NCBI GenBank assembly: GCA_937871635.1
Contig: CALMNS010000224.1
Location: 1 to 5,529, forward strand
Length of the DNA: 5,529 nt
Source: an uncultured Solirubrobacter sp.
GTDB lineage: Bacteria; Actinomycetota; Thermoleophilia; Solirubrobacterales; Solirubrobacteraceae
Reading direction: 5' to 3'
Part shown: one piece after another, positions 1 to 5,288 of the stretch
Numbering within the stretch: the stretch's first letter is position 1
Layout: every line of letters begins with the position of its first letter
Position numbers and translations under genes: made by a program
Notes under the pieces: generated by a model
Database searches by the model: none
Seen by the model: only the letters and a program-made list of their open reading frames with translations
Told to the model about the DNA's origin: nothing

Positions 1-444
1 GGCCTGGCCGTCTTCCGCCGGCCCGGCCTCATGCTCACCGCCGCGAGCGCGCAGCTCGCGGCGTGGGCGCTGCAGTGGCTGGCCTGCGTGGCGCTGCTGC
101 TCGCCCTCGGGCTCGACGATCAGGGAGCAGGGCTCGCGGCGGCCGCGGCGGTCCTCTTCGCGGTCAACGTCACCGCGGTGCTCCCGCTCACGCCCTCCAA
201 CGTGGGTGTCTTCCAGGCCGCGTGCGTGGCCGTGCTCGTCGGCGGCTACGGGGTCGGGGCGGCGGACGCGCTCGGCTACGGGATCGTCCTGCAGGCGGTG
301 GAGGTGGCGACGGCGGTGATCATGGGCGGCCCCGCCCTCGTCAAGGAGGGCGTGTCCTGGCGTGAGGTCCGGCTGCGGGCGATTCACTCCCAGCCCGTCA
401 CGCTCGGCCCTCCCCGCTCCGCCGCCGCCGAGGCGAACGGCTAA
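1..444 (+). CDS. Flippase-like integral membrane protein (YbhN / LPG-synthase transmembrane family), 3' part
   Basis: The reading frame is open from base 1 and ends with TAA at 442-444, so only the last 147 residues are seen and the start lies outside the window. The protein is strongly hydrophobic: one membrane segment covers about residues 11-38, and two or three more cover about 42-62, 64-82 and 86-108. Between them is a Pro-rich turn reading LPLTPSNVGVFQAA (residues about 61-74). This resembles the P-x-TPG-x-x-G-x-F/x-E turn of the COG0392/pfam03706 family, known from the flippase part of MprF and from YbhN-like proteins. A polar tail of about 35 residues, probably cytosolic, follows the last helix. 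In this family such proteins handle lipid or lipid-linked substrates in the plasma membrane; the substrate here cannot be told. A polytopic protein from a neighbouring family is possible because the N-terminal half is missing. Confidence 0.72.
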   Translation, partial: GLAVFRRPGLMLTAASAQLAAWALQWLACVALLLALGLDDQGAGLAAAAAVLFAVNVTAVLPLTPSNVGVFQAACVAVLVGGYGVGAADALGYGIVLQAVEVATAVIMGGPALVKEGVSWREVRLRAIHSQPVTLGPPRSAAAEANG

Positions 445-986
445 GCCGCGACGCTCGGACGCGCCGGCCAGTGCGCCGCGGCGACGGCGGCGAGCATGGC
501 CGCCGACGTCGCGGGACGGCGGTCGACCCACCCGAAGGCGGGGAGCATCTCGATCAGCCGGACGGCGGGAGCGTGGTGCTCGGTCTGCCAGTAGGAGACG
601 GGCGCGCGCCACCGCCATCCGCTCAAGGGCCACAGCGGCGGCCAGGCGTCGTCGTGGTGGGTCAGGTAGTCGATCGCCAGGTGGCTGAGGTAGCCCTCGG
701 CGAACCGCCGGCGGCGAGGGTCTCCGCGCTCCGTCGCGATCAGCGTGAGCAGCGGCCAGAGCGAGTGGGCGACCCGGTGGACCGCCGGCCAGGGCCGGCG
801 CCGGTAGATCCGCTCGGCGAGCGCCTCCGGCGAGCCGCCGCGAGCCAGCTCGACCCCTCCCGCGGCGACGGCCGGGAGGTCGGGCGCCATGGCGCCCAGG
901 AGCGCCCACTTGCGGTCCGCTCCCTCGGGTCGCAGCCAGTCCATCCATGCGGCGTGGGCGGCGAGGACCAGCTCAGGCTCCCCCAC
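441..986 (-). CDS. Small putative metal-dependent hydrolase (DUF457/YdjM-like or phospholipase C-like)
   Basis: This 181-residue protein starts at GTG (986-984) and stops with TAG (443-441). Candidate metal ligands follow the order seen in membrane-bound or zinc-PLC-like metal-dependent hydrolases: H11, then GAMAPDLP with D36, then HRVAHS with H70 and H74, then SHLAIDYLTHH with H102, D106, H110 and H111, then a WPLWP-like end (115-120). The spacing is typical of that fold: an early PD motif, an HxxxH and a late HxxxD. The protein is unusually rich in Trp (about 12 residues) and shows no clear membrane helices, unlike YdjM/YbcI proteins, which are polytopic. Its substrate is unknown. The GTG is the only usual start codon between the upstream in-frame stop at 1043-1041 and the first motif, but no Shine-Dalgarno precedes it and a GGGGGAG lies just inside the gene, so the start is uncertain. 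It converges on the flippase-like gene. Confidence 0.62.
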   Translation of the reverse strand: MGEPELVLAAHAAWMDWLRPEGADRKWALLGAMAPDLPAVAAGGVELARGGSPEALAERIYRRRPWPAVHRVAHSLWPLLTLIATERGDPRRRRFAEGYLSHLAIDYLTHHDDAWPPLWPLSGWRWRAPVSYWQTEHHAPAVRLIEMLPAFGWVDRRPATSAAMLAAVAAAHWPARPSVAA

Positions 987-1099
987 CGGTGACCCGGGGT
1001 CGCCGCATCCGGGTCGCCACGCTCGTCTTCCGCCGCATCGTCAGCACCCTACCTTCCACGACCGATGGAACGAGGGCGCGCCCACCGCGGGCGCCCGGC
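987..1099. other. Intergenic gap between the oxidoreductase and the small hydrolase
   Basis: This 113-bp non-coding stretch follows the oxidoreductase stop and precedes the hydrolase GTG; both genes read leftward. It holds a GC hairpin next to the stop and an inverted repeat TTCCA-N7-TGGAA at 1054-1070. On the minus strand a TAGGGT hexamer at about 1052-1047 could be a -10 element for the hydrolase gene, but no convincing -35 accompanies it. The gap is long enough for separate transcription of the hydrolase, though readthrough from the oxidoreductase is equally possible. Confidence 0.35.
1078..1094 (-). terminator. Candidate hairpin after the oxidoreductase stop
   Basis: Six GC pairs (gcgccc / gggcgc) enclose a 5-base loop (accgc), starting 5 bases past the minus-strand stop codon. 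A second pairing of the same bases (1074-1079 with 1091-1096) is also possible. No U-rich tract follows on the minus strand, so this is at best a weak, tract-less terminator of the kind proposed for high-GC actinobacteria. In sequence this GC-rich such a hairpin may also arise by chance. Confidence 0.25.
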
Positions 1100-2095
1100 T
1101 CAGGACGGGTGCGCCGCCACCTCGAGCACGACCTTGCCCGTCGCGCCTCGCTCGTCGATGAGCCGGAACGCGTCGGGCCCCTCCTCCAGGGCGAAGCGCG
1201 CGCCGACCACGGGGCGGACGAAGCCGTCGGCGATCATCGCGTCGAGCGCCTCGCCCGTGGCCCGCGCGACCTCGGGACGGGGCATGACGAAGGCGCCCCA
1301 GCCCGCGCCGACCACCTCGGTGTTGCGCAGGAGCAGCCGGTTGACCTTGACCTCGGGGATCGAGCCGCCGGTGAAGCCGACCACGACGAGGCGACCCTCC
1401 TCGCGCAGGGAGCGCAGCGAGTCCGTGAAGCGATCACCGCCGACCGGGTCGAGCACCACGTCGATCCCGCCGAGCGCCTTGGCGCCCGCGAGCCAGCCGT
1501 CCGCGGCGTCGGTGAGCAGGACGTGATCGGCTCCCGCCCGGCGGGCGACCTCCGCCTTGGGCTCGCTGGAGACGACGGCCACCACCTCGGCGCCGAGCGC
1601 CTTGGCCACCTGGATCGAGGCCGTACCCACCCCGCCGGCGGCGCCGTGGACGAGCACCCGCTCGCCGGCGGCCAGGCGCCCGCGCCGGGCGAGCGAGAAG
1701 TGCGCGGTGTGGTAGTTGAACAGGAGCGCGGCGCCCTCGGCCCAGCCGAGCGCGTCGGGCAGGCGGAAGGTCATGAACGATGGCGCGACGGCGACCTCGG
1801 CCATGCCCCCGAGCATCGTCACCCCGGCCACCCGGTCGCCCGGGGCCAGCCCGGACGCCGGCGGGGCGGAGCGCACGATCCCGGCCACCTCCGCGCCGGG
1901 CACGAACGGCGGGTCGGGCTTGTACTGGTAGAGGCCGCGGGTCTGCAGTACGTCGGGGAAGGCGACCCCGGCGGCCCGGACGTCGATGACCACACCCTCG
2001 CCGGGCGTGAGGGGGTGCGACGCCTCCGGCTCGTCGACGTCGACGACCCGCAGGGCGTCGGGCCCGGAGAGCTCGGAGATCTGGACGGCGCGCAC
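1100..2095 (-). CDS. Zinc-independent NADPH:quinone oxidoreductase (medium-chain dehydrogenase/reductase, QOR type)
   Basis: This 331-residue protein has the usual length for the family. From the chosen GTG start it opens as MRAVQISELSGPDALRV, the typical N-terminal beta-strand of quinone oxidoreductases. PGAEVAG (66-72) belongs to the GroES-like catalytic domain. HGAAGGVGTASIQVAKALGA (150-169) is the NADPH-binding AxxGGVG turn of the Rossmann domain, followed by DPVGG (216-220) and the C-terminal GATGKVVLEV (317-326). No structural-zinc Cys cluster or catalytic zinc ligands are present, as in zeta-crystallin/QOR enzymes. The expected reaction is NADPH-dependent reduction of quinones or alpha,beta-unsaturated carbonyls in the cytosol. 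The frame stays open to a TTG at 2161, but those 22 extra residues would run through the divergent promoter and overlap mntR, and lack family resemblance. No Shine-Dalgarno precedes the GTG. The gene is divergent from mntR and may share its operator. Confidence 0.88.
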   Translation of the reverse strand: MRAVQISELSGPDALRVVDVDEPEASHPLTPGEGVVIDVRAAGVAFPDVLQTRGLYQYKPDPPFVPGAEVAGIVRSAPPASGLAPGDRVAGVTMLGGMAEVAVAPSFMTFRLPDALGWAEGAALLFNYHTAHFSLARRGRLAAGERVLVHGAAGGVGTASIQVAKALGAEVVAVVSSEPKAEVARRAGADHVLLTDAADGWLAGAKALGGIDVVLDPVGGDRFTDSLRSLREEGRLVVVGFTGGSIPEVKVNRLLLRNTEVVGAGWGAFVMPRPEVARATGEALDAMIADGFVRPVVGARFALEEGPDAFRLIDERGATGKVVLEVAAHPS

Positions 2096-2104
2096 GGCTG
2101 CCGC

Positions 2105-2110
2105 ATCGTA
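2105..2110 (-). promoter_or_regulatory. Candidate -10 element of the oxidoreductase gene
   Basis: On the minus strand TACGAT fits the TANNNT form common in actinobacterial sigma-A promoters. It would place initiation about 10 bases on, essentially at the GTG start (2095), which predicts a leaderless mRNA and agrees with the missing Shine-Dalgarno. The only -35 candidate is GGCACA, with a spacer of 18 and three of six matches, so the call is tentative. That -35 zone lies inside the palindrome. Confidence 0.3.
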
Positions 2111-2111
2111 G

Positions 2112-2148
2112 GCGAGCGCAGAGTTTGGTGTGCCATACTCTCGCTCGC
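2112..2148. promoter_or_regulatory. Nested palindrome: candidate operator between the divergent qor and mntR genes
   Basis: Outer arms gcgagcg (2112-2118) and cgctcgc (2142-2148) are perfectly complementary. Inside them, after one unpaired base at 2119, the inner arms agagtttgg (2120-2128) and ccatactct (2133-2141) pair at 8 of 9 positions around a tgtg centre. DtxR-family regulators bind imperfect palindromes of about 18-22 bp as paired dimers, and MntR proteins commonly control their neighbouring Mn transporter. The inner palindrome (22 bp) covers the predicted -10 of mntR and the -35 zone of the oxidoreductase, so metal-bound regulator could block both. I do not match it to a published MntR or IdeR consensus, so assignment to this regulator rests on position and symmetry. 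Confidence 0.5.
2131..2139 (+). promoter_or_regulatory. Candidate extended -10 promoter of the mntR operon
   Basis: TG-C-CATACT has an extended -10 layout: TG at 2131-2132, one base, then a hexamer matching TATAAT at 4 of 6 positions. Initiation 7 bases beyond the hexamer falls at about 2146, only four bases before the ATG at 2150. No Shine-Dalgarno precedes that ATG, so the transcript is probably leaderless or nearly so. No good -35 is visible at 16-18 bases, which an extended -10 promoter can tolerate. Confidence 0.4.
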
Positions 2149-2149
2149 G

Positions 2150-2827
2150 ATGGAGCTCCAAACGGAAACTCGCAGCACCTCAAGCGCAGTCGAGGACTAC
2201 GCCAAGACGGTGTACGCCCTCGCCCTGGAGGCCGAGGGATCCGTCTCCACCACCGCGGTGGCCGAGCGCCTCGGGGTGACGCCGGGGTCCGCCTCGGCGA
2301 TGCTCAAGCGGCTCGGCGAGCTCGGCCTCGTCGCCCACTCGCCCTACAAGGGCGTCGCCCTCACCGCGCACGGCACGCGCGTGGCGCTCGAGGTCATCCG
2401 GCACCACCGCCTGCTCGAGCTCTACCTCGTGCAGGAGCTCGGCATGGGCTGGGACCGGGTCCACGCGGAGGCCGAGGTGCTCGAGCACGTCCTCTCCGAG
2501 GAGCTCGAGGCGCTCATCGCCGCCAAGCTCGGCGAGCCCGACACCGATCCCCACGGCGACCCGATCCCGTCACCCGAGCTCGTCGTGCCCGCGGACGCGA
2601 CGGAGCCGCTCGACGCGCTCGAGGCCGGGGCGGTCGGCTGCTTCGTCCGCGTGTCGGACTCCGATCCGGCCATGCTCCGCTACCTGACCGAGCGCGGGAT
2701 CGCGCCCGGCGACCGCTTCGAGGTGGTCGATCGCCAGCCGTTCGGCGGACCGCTGTTCGTGCGCTTCGGCGAGGGCGTCCACGCCTTCGGCGGCGCGCTG
2801 GCCGCCTCCATGCGGGTGGCGCGATGA
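2150..2827 (+). CDS. mntR: DtxR-family metalloregulator with MntR-like metal site
   Basis: This 225-residue protein has the full three-domain layout of DtxR/IdeR proteins. A winged helix (about 12-75) contains EDYAKTVYAL and the recognition helix region TPGSASAMLKRLGELGLV. The dimerisation and metal domain (about 80-142) carries RHHRLLELYL, VHAEAEVLEHVLS and the family signature DPHGDPIP (133-140). A FeoA/SH3-like domain ends the protein (about 150-225). By alignment from memory, H86, E90, H105, E112 and H113 match DtxR H79, E83, H98, E105 and H106. E109 replaces DtxR C102 and D16 replaces M10, the choices found in manganese-sensing MntR (E99 and D8). K19 sits where B. subtilis MntR has E11. 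Its stop overlaps the transporter start in ATGA. The expected role is an Mn2+-activated cytosolic repressor of this operon. Specificity for iron is the main alternative, but the transporter neighbour and the Glu favour manganese. Confidence 0.87.
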   Translation: MELQTETRSTSSAVEDYAKTVYALALEAEGSVSTTAVAERLGVTPGSASAMLKRLGELGLVAHSPYKGVALTAHGTRVALEVIRHHRLLELYLVQELGMGWDRVHAEAEVLEHVLSEELEALIAAKLGEPDTDPHGDPIPSPELVVPADATEPLDALEAGAVGCFVRVSDSDPAMLRYLTERGIAPGDRFEVVDRQPFGGPLFVRFGEGVHAFGGALAASMRVAR

Positions 2828-4125
2828 CCCCGCCGCCGCCCATCCTCACGCCGACCACCGAGGGCGTCGGCGTCGTCACGCCCCCGCTCAGCCCGCTCGC
2901 CGCCATCCGCGCGCGGGGGCGCATCCGCGGCCGGCTCGCCCTGCTCGGCCCGGCCTTCGTCGCCGCGGTCGCCTACATCGACCCGGGCAACTTCGCCACG
3001 AACATCTCGGGCGGCGCCAAGTACGGCTTCCTGCTCGTTTGGGTGATCCTCGCCGCGAACCTGATGGCCATGCTCATCCAGTACCTGTCGGCCAAGGTCG
3101 GCGTCGCGACGGGCCGCTCGCTGCCCGAGCTGTGCCGGGACAACTTCCCCCGCCCGGTGACCTGGGGGCTGTGGATCCAGGCCGAGGCGATCGCCATCGC
3201 CACCGACCTGGCGGAGTTCGTGGGCGCGGCCATCGCGCTCAACCTGCTGTTCGGCGTCCCGCCGCTGTGGTCGGGCTTCATCACGGCGATCGTCGCGTTC
3301 GGGATCCTCGCGCTGCAGGCCCGCGGCTATCGCAAGTTCGAGCTGGCCATCGCCGCCTTCCTCGGCATCGTCCTGCTCGGGTTCCTCTACAACGTCTTCC
3401 AGACGGGCGTGGACACGAGCGGCTTCGTCGGCGGGCTCGTGCCGAGCTTCGAGGGGACGGACTCGGTGCTCCTCGCGGTCGGCATCCTCGGCGCGACGGT
3501 CATGCCCCACGTCGTCTACCTGCACTCGGCGCTCACCCAGCACCGGGTAATTCCCGAGAACGAGGAGGAGAAGCGCGAGCTGATGCGCTTCCAGCGCGTC
3601 GACGTCATGCTCGCCCTCGGCGTCGCCGGCCTGATCAACATGGCCATGCTCGTCGTCGCGGCGATGCTGTTCTTCGAGTCGGGCGCCACCAGCATCGAGT
3701 CGATCGAGGACGCCCACGCCGGGTTCGGCACCCTCCTGGGCGGCGGTGCGGCGCTGGCCTTCGCGGTCGCCCTGCTCGCCTCGGGCCTCTCGAGCTCGAG
3801 CGTCGGCACCTACGCCGGCCAGGTGGTGATGCAGGGCTTCATCAACCTGCGGATCCCGCTGTTCCTGCGCCGGGCGATCACCATGGCCCCCGCGCTGGTG
3901 GTGCTCGGGATCGGGGTGAACACCACCGACGCGCTCGTCCTGTCCCAGGTCGTGCTCTCGTTCGGCATCCCCTTCGCGCTCGTGCCGATGATCCTGCTCA
4001 CCCGGCGCAAGGACGTGATGGGGTCGCTGGTCAACGCGCAGCGCACGACGGTCGTGGCGTCCGTCGTCGCGGCCGTCATCATCTCCCTCAACGTGTTCCT
4101 GCTGCAGCAGACGTTCTTCGGGTGA
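2824..4125 (+). CDS. mntH: NRAMP-family divalent metal (Mn2+/Fe2+) transporter
   Basis: The gene encodes 433 residues with about 11 predicted membrane helices, the bacterial NRAMP norm. The first 35 residues are a Pro-rich and Arg-rich cytosolic tail. The metal-site motif DPGN occurs at 53-56 in helix 1 (D53, N56) and ATVMPH at 224-229 in helix 6 (A224, M227, H229). They match the Asp, Asn, backbone-Ala and Met ligands of characterised NRAMPs; retention of the Met is typical of transition-metal rather than Mg2+ or Al3+ members. Helix 3 keeps acidic D128 and E131, helix 8 has GLSSSSVGTYAGQVVMQGF (321-339), and helix 10 keeps Q375. The likely role is proton-coupled Mn2+ uptake at the plasma membrane. 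ATG overlaps the mntR stop by four bases with only a weak GGGTGG upstream, implying translational coupling. Fe2+ or Co2+ transport cannot be excluded. Confidence 0.93.
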   Translation: MTPPPPILTPTTEGVGVVTPPLSPLAAIRARGRIRGRLALLGPAFVAAVAYIDPGNFATNISGGAKYGFLLVWVILAANLMAMLIQYLSAKVGVATGRSLPELCRDNFPRPVTWGLWIQAEAIAIATDLAEFVGAAIALNLLFGVPPLWSGFITAIVAFGILALQARGYRKFELAIAAFLGIVLLGFLYNVFQTGVDTSGFVGGLVPSFEGTDSVLLAVGILGATVMPHVVYLHSALTQHRVIPENEEEKRELMRFQRVDVMLALGVAGLINMAMLVVAAMLFFESGATSIESIEDAHAGFGTLLGGGAALAFAVALLASGLSSSSVGTYAGQVVMQGFINLRIPLFLRRAITMAPALVVLGIGVNTTDALVLSQVVLSFGIPFALVPMILLTRRKDVMGSLVNAQRTTVVASVVAAVIISLNVFLLQQTFFG

Positions 4126-5288
4126 GGCTCCTCCTGGCCACGCTGGTCGCCGCGCTCGTCGCGGCGACGGTCGTCGCCGTGCCCGCCCGCTCGGCGGGCG
4201 GGGTGCGGCTCGTGACGGTCGGGAGCTTCTCGAGCCCGGTGCACGTCACCGCCCCGCCCGGGGACGAGCGGCGGCTCTTCGTCGTCGAGCAGGGCGGCCT
4301 GGTCCGGGTCGTCCGCGACGGGCGCACGCTCCCCGCGCCGTTCCTCGACGTGCGCGGGCTGACCGAGGGCGGGGGCGAGCAGGGCCTGCTGTCGATGGCC
4401 TTCGCGCCCGACTACGCCCGCAGCGGGCGGTTCTACGTCTTCTACACGGACACCGAGGGCGCCGAGCGGGTGGTCGAGTACCGGCGCTCGGCCGCGAGCC
4501 CGGACCGGGCGGACGCCGGCTCCGCGCGGCTCGTGCTCCGCCAGCCCGACGCGGAGCCCAACCACAACGGCGGGCTCGTGGCCTTCGGGCCCGACGGCCT
4601 CCTGTACGTCGGGGTCGGGGACGGCGGCGGCGCCGGCGACCGGCCCGGCCGGCTCGGCAACGGCCAGTCCCTGGCCACGTGGGAGGGCAAGCTCCTGCGC
4701 ATCGACCCGCGGGAATCGGATTCCCGCCCGCCCCGCCCGCCCCGGCCGTACTCCGTGCCGGCGTCGAACCCGTTCACCGGGCGCTCGGGGGCCCGGCCCG
4801 AGATCTACGCCTACGGCCTGCGCAACCCGTGGCGCTTCTCCTTCGACCGCGCGACGGGCGACCTGGCCATCGGGGACGTCGGCCAGAGCGAGGTCGAGGA
4901 GATCTCCTTCCGGCGGCGGGGCCGCACCCGCGGCGCGAACTTCGGCTGGCGGGTCTGGGAGGGGCGCCGGCGCTTCGCCCCGGGGGAGTCGGCGCCGGGC
5001 CACGTGCGGCCCGTCATCGAGCGGCGCCACGCGGCGGGCGCCTGCTCGATCACCGGCGGGGTGGTCGTCCGCGACCCGGCCCTGCCGCGCTCGCTGCGGG
5101 GGCGCTACCTGTTCGGAGACGTCTGCGACGCGCGGGTGCTCTCCTCCCGGCTGAGCGGGAGCGGGGCGACTCCGGTGCGCTCCGTCGGGGTGCGGGTCCC
5201 GAGCCTCGTCTCCTTCGGCGAGGACGCGCGCGGCCGCGTGCATTTGGTCTCGCTCGACGGGCGGGTGAGCCGCCTGGCCGCCCGGTGA
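4122..5288 (+). CDS. Secreted PQQ-type sugar/aldose dehydrogenase-like beta-propeller (GSDH / YliI family)
   Basis: This 388-residue protein begins with a Sec-type signal peptide: a hydrophobic stretch from about 3 to 20, then PARSA as a probable cleavage site near 25. There is no twin-Arg motif and no lipobox. The mature part fits the six-bladed glucose/sorbosone dehydrogenase family (pfam07995). It contains GEQGLL (85-90), NHNGG (147-151) with H148 at the expected catalytic base, GKLLRID (189-195), YGLRNPWRFSFD (231-242) with an Arg expected to contact PQQ, GDVGQ (251-255), NFGW (273-276) and GRYLFGD (327-333). C308 and C335 could form a disulfide. Members oxidise aldose sugars using PQQ and Ca2+ outside the cytoplasm, though many lack a proven substrate. 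The GTG start shares four bases with the mntH stop and has no Shine-Dalgarno, so translation probably depends on mntH. A non-enzymatic sugar-binding propeller is the alternative. Confidence 0.86.
   Translation: MRLLLATLVAALVAATVVAVPARSAGGVRLVTVGSFSSPVHVTAPPGDERRLFVVEQGGLVRVVRDGRTLPAPFLDVRGLTEGGGEQGLLSMAFAPDYARSGRFYVFYTDTEGAERVVEYRRSAASPDRADAGSARLVLRQPDAEPNHNGGLVAFGPDGLLYVGVGDGGGAGDRPGRLGNGQSLATWEGKLLRIDPRESDSRPPRPPRPYSVPASNPFTGRSGARPEIYAYGLRNPWRFSFDRATGDLAIGDVGQSEVEEISFRRRGRTRGANFGWRVWEGRRRFAPGESAPGHVRPVIERRHAAGACSITGGVVVRDPALPRSLRGRYLFGDVCDARVLSSRLSGSGATPVRSVGVRVPSLVSFGEDARGRVHLVSLDGRVSRLAAR
4709..4727. repeat. Perfect 19-bp inverted repeat inside the dehydrogenase gene
   Basis: Arms gcgggaatc and gattcccgc are exactly complementary around a single central g. 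The site encodes part of a surface-type loop and is followed at once by short cgccc-type direct repeats (about 4726-4744) that give the peptide RPPRPPRP. With this base composition a match of this size is not strongly unexpected in 5.5 kb, and no function is assigned. Confidence 0.6.

Noticed and set aside
947..2149. Long plus-strand open frame upstream of and in frame with mntR
   Set aside because: Its peptide is low-complexity His/Asp/Gly/Arg-rich, the antisense shadow of the oxidoreductase, and DtxR homology begins only after the ATG at 2150.
2096..2161. TTG start extending the oxidoreductase by 22 residues
   Set aside because: It would cross the divergent promoter and the mntR start codon, and the added residues do not resemble the family N-terminus, which begins at the GTG at 2095.
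2123..2163. GTTTGG (2123-2128) pairing with CCAAAC (2158-2163) as a leader hairpin hiding the mntR start, or a Mn riboswitch
   Set aside because: The first arm lies upstream of the predicted transcription start, so it would not be in the mRNA, and nothing like the yybP-ykoY riboswitch fits in the short gap.
3547..3552. Two rare codons, GTA ATT, in the mntH loop after helix 6
   Set aside because: Only two codons; this is within normal scatter and not evidence of a programmed pause.
2680..3717. 345-codon minus-strand open frame opposite mntH
   Set aside because: Composition is dominated by Arg, Glu, Asp, Gly and His, typical of a GC-driven shadow, and it lies opposite a clear NRAMP transporter.
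3039..4121. Plus-strand frame extending the dehydrogenase far upstream
   Set aside because: This segment is the wrong frame of mntH; the real protein begins at GTG 4122 with a good signal peptide.
3810..5243. 477-codon minus-strand open frame opposite mntH and the dehydrogenase
   Set aside because: No recognisable motifs, biased composition, and it sits opposite two strongly supported genes.
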